Below, in pieces: positions 17,306 to 20,019 of a stretch of DNA of 20,019 bases (position 1 is its first letter; every line of letters starts with the position of its first letter). The DNA comes from an uncultured Clostridia bacterium. GTDB taxonomy: Bacteria > Bacillota > Clostridia > Christensenellales > UBA1242. Position numbers and translations under genes: made by a program. A model generated the notes under the pieces. The model had not been told where the DNA came from. It was given only the letters and a program-made list of their open reading frames with translations, and made no database searches. The DNA is taken from assembly GCA_937925475.1 (NCBI GenBank), contig CALEWH010000029.1, forward strand, positions 1 to 20,019, given 5' to 3'.

Positions 17306-17459
17306 GTGCATTTAGATGTGCGCTCGTGAGCTCAGCTGGATCTGCTCGTTAAGAAAAGAGTCCTGTGGACACTTTTTAGACAAAGCGAGGAGAAGAGAAG
17401 ATACTGAGCGACGACTGGGTATACTCTATCCAGCGGGTACTAAAAACTAAATATTATGT
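17306..17459 (+). ncRNA. Putative structured leader RNA upstream of tRNA-Arg
   Basis: This stretch has no credible reading frame but has several structural marks. A near-copy of the tRNA 5' end lies at 17316-17341. A hairpin GUCC-UGU-GGAC (17360-17370) is extended by AAAAG/CUUUU across one mismatch. A 7-bp hairpin CUGGGUA-UACUC-UAUCCAG (17415-17433) has one G-U pair. AUUUAG (17310-17315) and CUAAAU (17447-17452) could close the whole domain. GCUGGAU (17335-17341) can pair with AUCCAGC (17428-17434) as an alternative to the last hairpin. It should be transcribed together with tRNA-Arg and cut off by RNase P. I cannot match it to a known RNA family; it could also be a decayed tRNA or an insertion relic. 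Confidence 0.4.
17316..17341 (+). repeat. Partial upstream copy of the tRNA-Arg 5' end
   Basis: ATGTGCGCTC (17316-17325) and AGCTCAGCTGGAT (17329-17341) match 17456-17465 and 17468-17480 exactly, and only GTG versus TT differs between them. The copy covers the tRNA acceptor 5' strand and the first half of the D arm, then diverges. No anticodon or T arm follows, so it is not a functional tRNA. Confidence 0.8.
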
Positions 17460-17536
17460 GCGCTCTTAGCTCAGCTGGATAGAGCGTTGGTCTACGGAAC
17501 CAAAGGTCGGGAGTTCGAATCTCTTAGGGCGCACCA
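17460..17536 (+). tRNA. tRNA-Arg (anticodon ACG)
   Basis: The full cloverleaf can be drawn. Acceptor stem GCGCTCT (17460-17466) pairs with AGGGCGC, with one U-G pair. The D stem is GCTC/GAGC. The anticodon stem is TTGGT/ACCAA with the 7-base loop CTACGGA and anticodon ACG at 17494-17496. The T arm GGGAG-TTCGAAT-CTCTT has two G-U pairs. Discriminator A is followed by an encoded CCA (17534-17536). ACG, with its first base normally converted to inosine, reads CGU, CGC and CGA. The gene is expressed from the promoter at 17272 through a long leader and is followed by an intrinsic terminator. Confidence 0.95.
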
Positions 17537-17540
17537 AAAT

Positions 17541-17565
17541 ATCGGCAAAACTTGCCGATTTTTTT
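17541..17565 (+). terminator. Terminator of the tRNA-Arg transcript
   Basis: Perfect 8-bp stem ATCGGCAA (17541-17548) with TTGCCGAT (17552-17559), loop AAC, then a run of seven T. It starts four bases after the encoded CCA. Confidence 0.9.
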
Positions 17566-17742
17566 ATGTCTAGGGGTTCGAGTAAAATAGCATAAAAAAC
17601 ATACAAAAAAACGCATTTTTTACCCTATAAATGCTCCAAAATGCGAATAAAATGCGAATTCAATACGAAATAAGGTGCGAAAACCCTTATTTTACCGTAT
17701 GTTTCCGTATTGTATCGCCCTTTATATTTTTGCAAAAAAAAT
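17566..17742. other. Non-coding stretch with short repeats, possible relic of an attachment region
   Basis: No gene is seen here. The stretch begins with TCTAGGGGTTCGAGT (17569-17583), which resembles a tRNA T-arm half. It then has a tandem AAAATGCGAAT pair, an inverted partner ACGCATTTTT near 17611-17620, and CCGTAT twice near 17695-17711. Short repeats just 3' of a tRNA gene are common at integrase attachment sites, but no integrase gene and no clear copy of the tRNA 3' end is visible. Confidence 0.3.
17638..17659. repeat. Exact tandem duplication of an 11-bp unit
   Basis: AAAATGCGAAT at 17638-17648 and again at 17649-17659. A related TACGAAATAAGGTGCGAAAA follows within 25 bp. Confidence 0.8.
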
Positions 17743-17781
17743 GCTGTAAAGAAATTATTTTTTACGTAATTTCTTTACAGC
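17733..17781 (-). terminator. Terminator of the lipoprotein gene to its right
   Basis: A perfect 15-bp stem (17743-17757 with 17767-17781) with a 9-nt loop. On the minus strand it is followed by ATTTTTTTTGC, so it terminates leftward transcription coming from the gene ending at 17815. On the plus strand no T run follows. Confidence 0.85.
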
Positions 17782-17814
17782 CCCTTATAAGTGAAAAAAT
17801 CATGTTTAATAATT

Positions 17815-18453
17815 TTATTTCATTTTATAGTAATATGAATATACCCCATTAGATGATGTATCTGCTTTTTCTATGAAAAGTTTGAACAAATATTGATTTG
17901 TCGAAGTACTAAATTCATATCTAATTTCAAAAGTATAAACCGAGTTTTTAACAAAATATCCTTCTTCGTCTGTATCTTGGTTTGTAACATAATAAAATCT
18001 ATAAAGATTACTTGGATTATTATCAAAATAATCACCTAATGAGTTACTTTGTTCCAAGATATACCATGTTTCATTTTCGCCATATTTTACACCATAATTG
18101 CCAGAGATATGTCCAAAAAAACCATCATAATTTGTTTTGAAATAATTAAGATAAATTTCAGCATTCTGTTCTAATATGTCAGCATTATCACAAGGTTGCG
18201 AAAATGAGTAACCATCTTTAAACCAAGAATCGCTAGAAGAGATTGTCCCATTAAGACCAGTTGGCGCTGTTAAATTAGATAATCCAACTGCAGACAACTC
18301 GGCTTCGGTAAACCATTTAGAACTATCGTGTAAGTTGTGATTTCCACCTGAGCCACTATTTCCATTATCGCCACAAGCGGTTAAGAAAAACATTGCTGGA
18401 ATAATTAGCAATACTGTCATTATTAAACTAAAAATTTTGTTTTTTGTTTTCAT
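17815..18453 (-). CDS. Secreted lipoprotein, unknown function
   Basis: 212 residues from the ATG at 18453. The N-terminus is a clear lipoprotein signal: MKTKNK, a hydrophobic stretch and FLTAC with the lipidated Cys at 27, followed by a Gly/Asn/Ser-rich linker (GDNGNSGSGGN) typical of surface-anchored proteins. The mature part is rich in aromatic residues, Asn and Ser and looks beta-stranded; it ends SYYYKMK. No family is recognised. A TTG at 18477 would add eight residues before the signal peptide and is less likely. The region is richer in A+T than the hydrogenase or LeuRS genes. It probably ends an operon with the small gene 45 bp upstream, as no convincing promoter lies between them and a strong terminator follows. 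Confidence 0.8.
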   Translation of the reverse strand: MKTKNKIFSLIMTVLLIIPAMFFLTACGDNGNSGSGGNHNLHDSSKWFTEAELSAVGLSNLTAPTGLNGTISSSDSWFKDGYSFSQPCDNADILEQNAEIYLNYFKTNYDGFFGHISGNYGVKYGENETWYILEQSNSLGDYFDNNPSNLYRFYYVTNQDTDEEGYFVKNSVYTFEIRYEFSTSTNQYLFKLFIEKADTSSNGVYSYYYKMK

Positions 18454-18498
18454 ATTTTCTCTTTTATATAACCTCAATTCGTCAATCTATGCTTTTTA

Positions 18499-18621
18499 TT
18501 ATTTCTTAAAAATCAAAATGGCCTTTGCTCCAAGTGTGATTGTTGTGGAAATTAAAACATATCCTTCTTTTTCCATTTCGTTGCACTTGTCTTCAATTTT
18601 CTTTGCCATTTTCTTTGCCAC
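18499..18621 (-). CDS. Small DUF4177-like protein, start uncertain
   Basis: A short frame of 40 residues from GTG at 18621: MAKKMAKKIEDKCNEMEKEG, then a strand YVLISTTI, a loop and AILIFKK. The pattern (basic helix with NEMEKEG, then strand, loop and a final I-F-K-K strand) resembles small DUF4177-type proteins that end EGW/YELVS...FKR. No ribosome site precedes the GTG. The frame continues upstream for 12 credible codons (YKTERIGYTP) to an ATA at 18654, which directly follows an in-frame stop and has AAGGG eight bases ahead. The gene may therefore start at a non-standard ATA codon, or may have lost its ATG by mutation. An internal ATG at 18609 is a further choice. Function unknown. Confidence 0.5.
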   Translation of the reverse strand: MAKKMAKKIEDKCNEMEKEGYVLISTTITLGAKAILIFKK

Positions 18622-18720
18622 GGGTGTATAGCCTATTCGTTCAGTTTTATATATTTATTTTTCCCTTTTTATTGTCTATTTTAAAGTTTAAAAACCTATC
18701 AAATAAAGATGTAATAAATA

Positions 18721-19752
18721 TTAAGGATTATTTGTAAAAAATTCTATCTTTTCAGTTGGAACACTTGCTCTCACTTTGATTGTAAATCTGCTTGCTTTTG
18801 TTTCCCCATCAAAGTCATATTGTTCTTTTGTTACAACAACGTCTGAGTTCCAAGTGCTAGTGCTGTTAACCTTTACAACAACTTCTCCAATGCGAACAAA
18901 TTCATAATCAACTTCACTATTAAAATTAATTGTGAAAGTTAAACGGTCATTTTTCAAGAAATACACAATTCCTTCATTTGATCTTCCAACACACTTGTCT
19001 TCACACTCGGAAGTTTCAATAGAACCATGTTGTGAGGAATTTTCAGCTCCATTCATTTCAATTGTATCAACAATACGATAACTTTTTTCTGTAACCATAT
19101 CCATTGTTTTCAAAAGTTCAAGTGCATTTGTTGAAATAACATAACGCTCATATTCAAAATTATAATTATAATATTTATCAAATTCAATCTCAACGTATGA
19201 GCCATCTGCGCTTCGTTGCGCTTGTGTTCCAGCAAAATCAAAAGTTAAAGCATCATAAAAGTTTTTATAATTTTCATCTGCATATTTTAGGAAATCAATT
19301 TTAAGTTTAGGACGTTCTGTTCCTGCGAAATCTGAAAACTTGATAACTCCTTGAACATAACCCTGTCCCGTTTCGGCACGAGTTTCGCCATTCACTGAAA
19401 GAGTGAACAAATCTTTATTCATTGAAACATGATCCCAGTCATGAACAAAATCAACTTTATATTTTTCTACAACTTCGCCTTGAATTGTGATTGTATTATC
19501 TTTAAAAAATCTGATTGTGTGTTTATAACCATATTTTTGGTTTTCTTCATCAACAATCTTTTCAACTTGCTTATTATAACCAATCCCTGTATAATTGTCA
19601 TTATTCAAAATCCAAAAACTATTTTGTTTCTGAATTGCAAAATCATATGCACCAACTGTATAAACTGAAACTGTAATTGGCGTTTCATAGTTTATTTGAG
19701 CAGGTGAACTTCCAATGTTTTCAACAGCCTGTTTAAACTCTGTGAAATTCAT
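18721..19752 (-). CDS. Beta-rich protein of unknown function, probably extracellular
   Basis: 343 residues from the ATG at 19752, which has AAGGA four bases upstream. There is no signal peptide and no membrane segment. The sequence is rich in Asn, Tyr, Phe, Asp and Glu and alternates like beta strands (for example HTIRFFKDNTITIQGEVVEK, 92-111). Two Cys occur close together near 255 (SECEDKC). It overlaps the 3' end of the upstream gene by 20 bp in another frame. Because that gene also ends in an extracellular-type domain, the two may be one protein split by a frameshift. The same frame is open further upstream to 19974, but that extension is antisense-like in composition and overlaps real coding sequence. 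No family is recognised. Confidence 0.6.
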   Translation of the reverse strand: MNFTEFKQAVENIGSSPAQINYETPITVSVYTVGAYDFAIQKQNSFWILNNDNYTGIGYNKQVEKIVDEENQKYGYKHTIRFFKDNTITIQGEVVEKYKVDFVHDWDHVSMNKDLFTLSVNGETRAETGQGYVQGVIKFSDFAGTERPKLKIDFLKYADENYKNFYDALTFDFAGTQAQRSADGSYVEIEFDKYYNYNFEYERYVISTNALELLKTMDMVTEKSYRIVDTIEMNGAENSSQHGSIETSECEDKCVGRSNEGIVYFLKNDRLTFTINFNSEVDYEFVRIGEVVVKVNSTSTWNSDVVVTKEQYDFDGETKASRFTIKVRASVPTEKIEFFTNNP

Positions 19753-20019
19753 TTTTCCTTCTTTCAAGCCCAAACAATTCGTACTTGTCAATTTCAACCA
19801 TAATTCTGTCATAATAGCTTGTATACAACTGCTCGTCTCTAACAGCAAGATGAACGGTTGCAACTTTTGGTGCAACAGCCCCAGTAAATGTGATTGTAAA
19901 ATCTTTGGTAGGTTTGAAAGTTGCTTTATAGGCATATTCGCCTTCTTCTTCTGTAATAGTGAGCTCTTCACCATTGCTTAAAACTTTCAAAGTTCCAAGG
20001 TTGTATCCTTCTTCAATAA
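19733..20019 (-). CDS. 3' end of a surface protein gene, start beyond window
   Basis: The frame is open from the right edge to the TAA at 19733, giving the last 94 or so residues. The visible part reads as a beta-sandwich end: GEYAYKATFKPTKDFTITFT followed by GAVAPKV. This pattern is common in repeated extracellular domains of Gram-positive surface proteins. It is followed by a more helical tail (YTSYYDRIMVEIDKYELFGL). The tail then ends after a short basic stretch (ERRKNEFHRV), which may be an artefact of a frame change. The signal peptide and anchoring mode lie outside the window. Confidence 0.6.
   Translation of the reverse strand, partial: IEEGYNLGTLKVLSNGEELTITEEEGEYAYKATFKPTKDFTITFTGAVAPKVATVHLAVRDEQLYTSYYDRIMVEIDKYELFGLERRKNEFHRV

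Noticed and set aside
17354..17377. Terminator inside the tRNA leader (hairpin followed by CTTTTTAG)
   Set aside because: The U run is part of the stem rather than after it, and the true terminator is after the tRNA; attenuation here remains possible but is not supported enough to list.
17320..17459. Group II intron or intron-containing tRNA in the leader (GUGCG at the tRNA-like 5' end)
   Set aside because: GUGCG alone is weak evidence; the stretch is only about 140 nt, no domain V hairpin is seen, and no matching 3' tRNA half follows before the intact tRNA.
17306..17459. Hammerhead ribozyme in the leader
   Set aside because: The CUGANGA and GAAA core pieces are absent; CUGAGCGACGA is only superficially similar.

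Overview
The window reads as low-GC chromosomal DNA of an anaerobic Gram-positive-type bacterium (Bacillota, plausibly an uncultured gut clostridium). The grounds are an [FeFe]-hydrogenase operon, a DUF1846 gene, an LtaS-like sulfatase, lipoprotein signal peptides, AGGAGG-type ribosome binding sites and very consensus-like sigma-A promoters. The clade is inferred; nothing in the sequence fixes a genus. The standard code is used.

Layout: (1) 1-5148, minus: the first 1716 codons of a giant lipoprotein made of about 17 Ig/FN3-like units, running off the left edge. (2) 5317-9320, minus: a tightly packed hydC-hydB-hydA operon for a trimeric, probably electron-bifurcating [FeFe] hydrogenase, ended by a strong terminator. 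(3) 9446-10933, plus: a divergently transcribed DUF1846 (UPF0371) gene. (4) 11030-11480, minus: a two-gene operon (three-helix membrane protein, then a 54-residue charged protein) whose promoter starts directly after the stop codon of the next gene. (5) 11531-13624, minus: an LtaS-like phosphoglycerol transferase. (6) 13858-16287, plus: a divergent leucyl-tRNA synthetase. (7) 16414-17196, minus: a single-pass membrane protein of unknown function with a perfect TTGACA-17-TATAAT promoter. (8) 17272-17565, plus: a promoter, a leader of about 150 nt, tRNA-Arg(ACG) and a terminator. (9) 17566-20019: AT-richer DNA with short repeats, then minus-strand genes of unknown function (a secreted lipoprotein, a small DUF4177-like protein, a beta-rich protein and the 3' end of a surface protein).

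The hydrogenase would couple NADH and reduced ferredoxin oxidation to H2 release (or the reverse). The LtaS-like enzyme and the lipoproteins serve the cell envelope. LeuRS and tRNA-Arg serve translation. These units appear independently regulated, since most have their own promoter and terminator.

The most unusual signal is the tRNA-Arg leader. It carries a near-copy of the tRNA's own 5' end 140 bp upstream, plus a hairpin whose 3' arm is complementary over 11 nt to the tRNA D arm. Also notable are a 12-bp perfect inverted repeat between the LtaS-like and LeuRS promoters, unusual editing-site residues in LeuRS, and a probable frameshift or overlapping gene pair near 19750.
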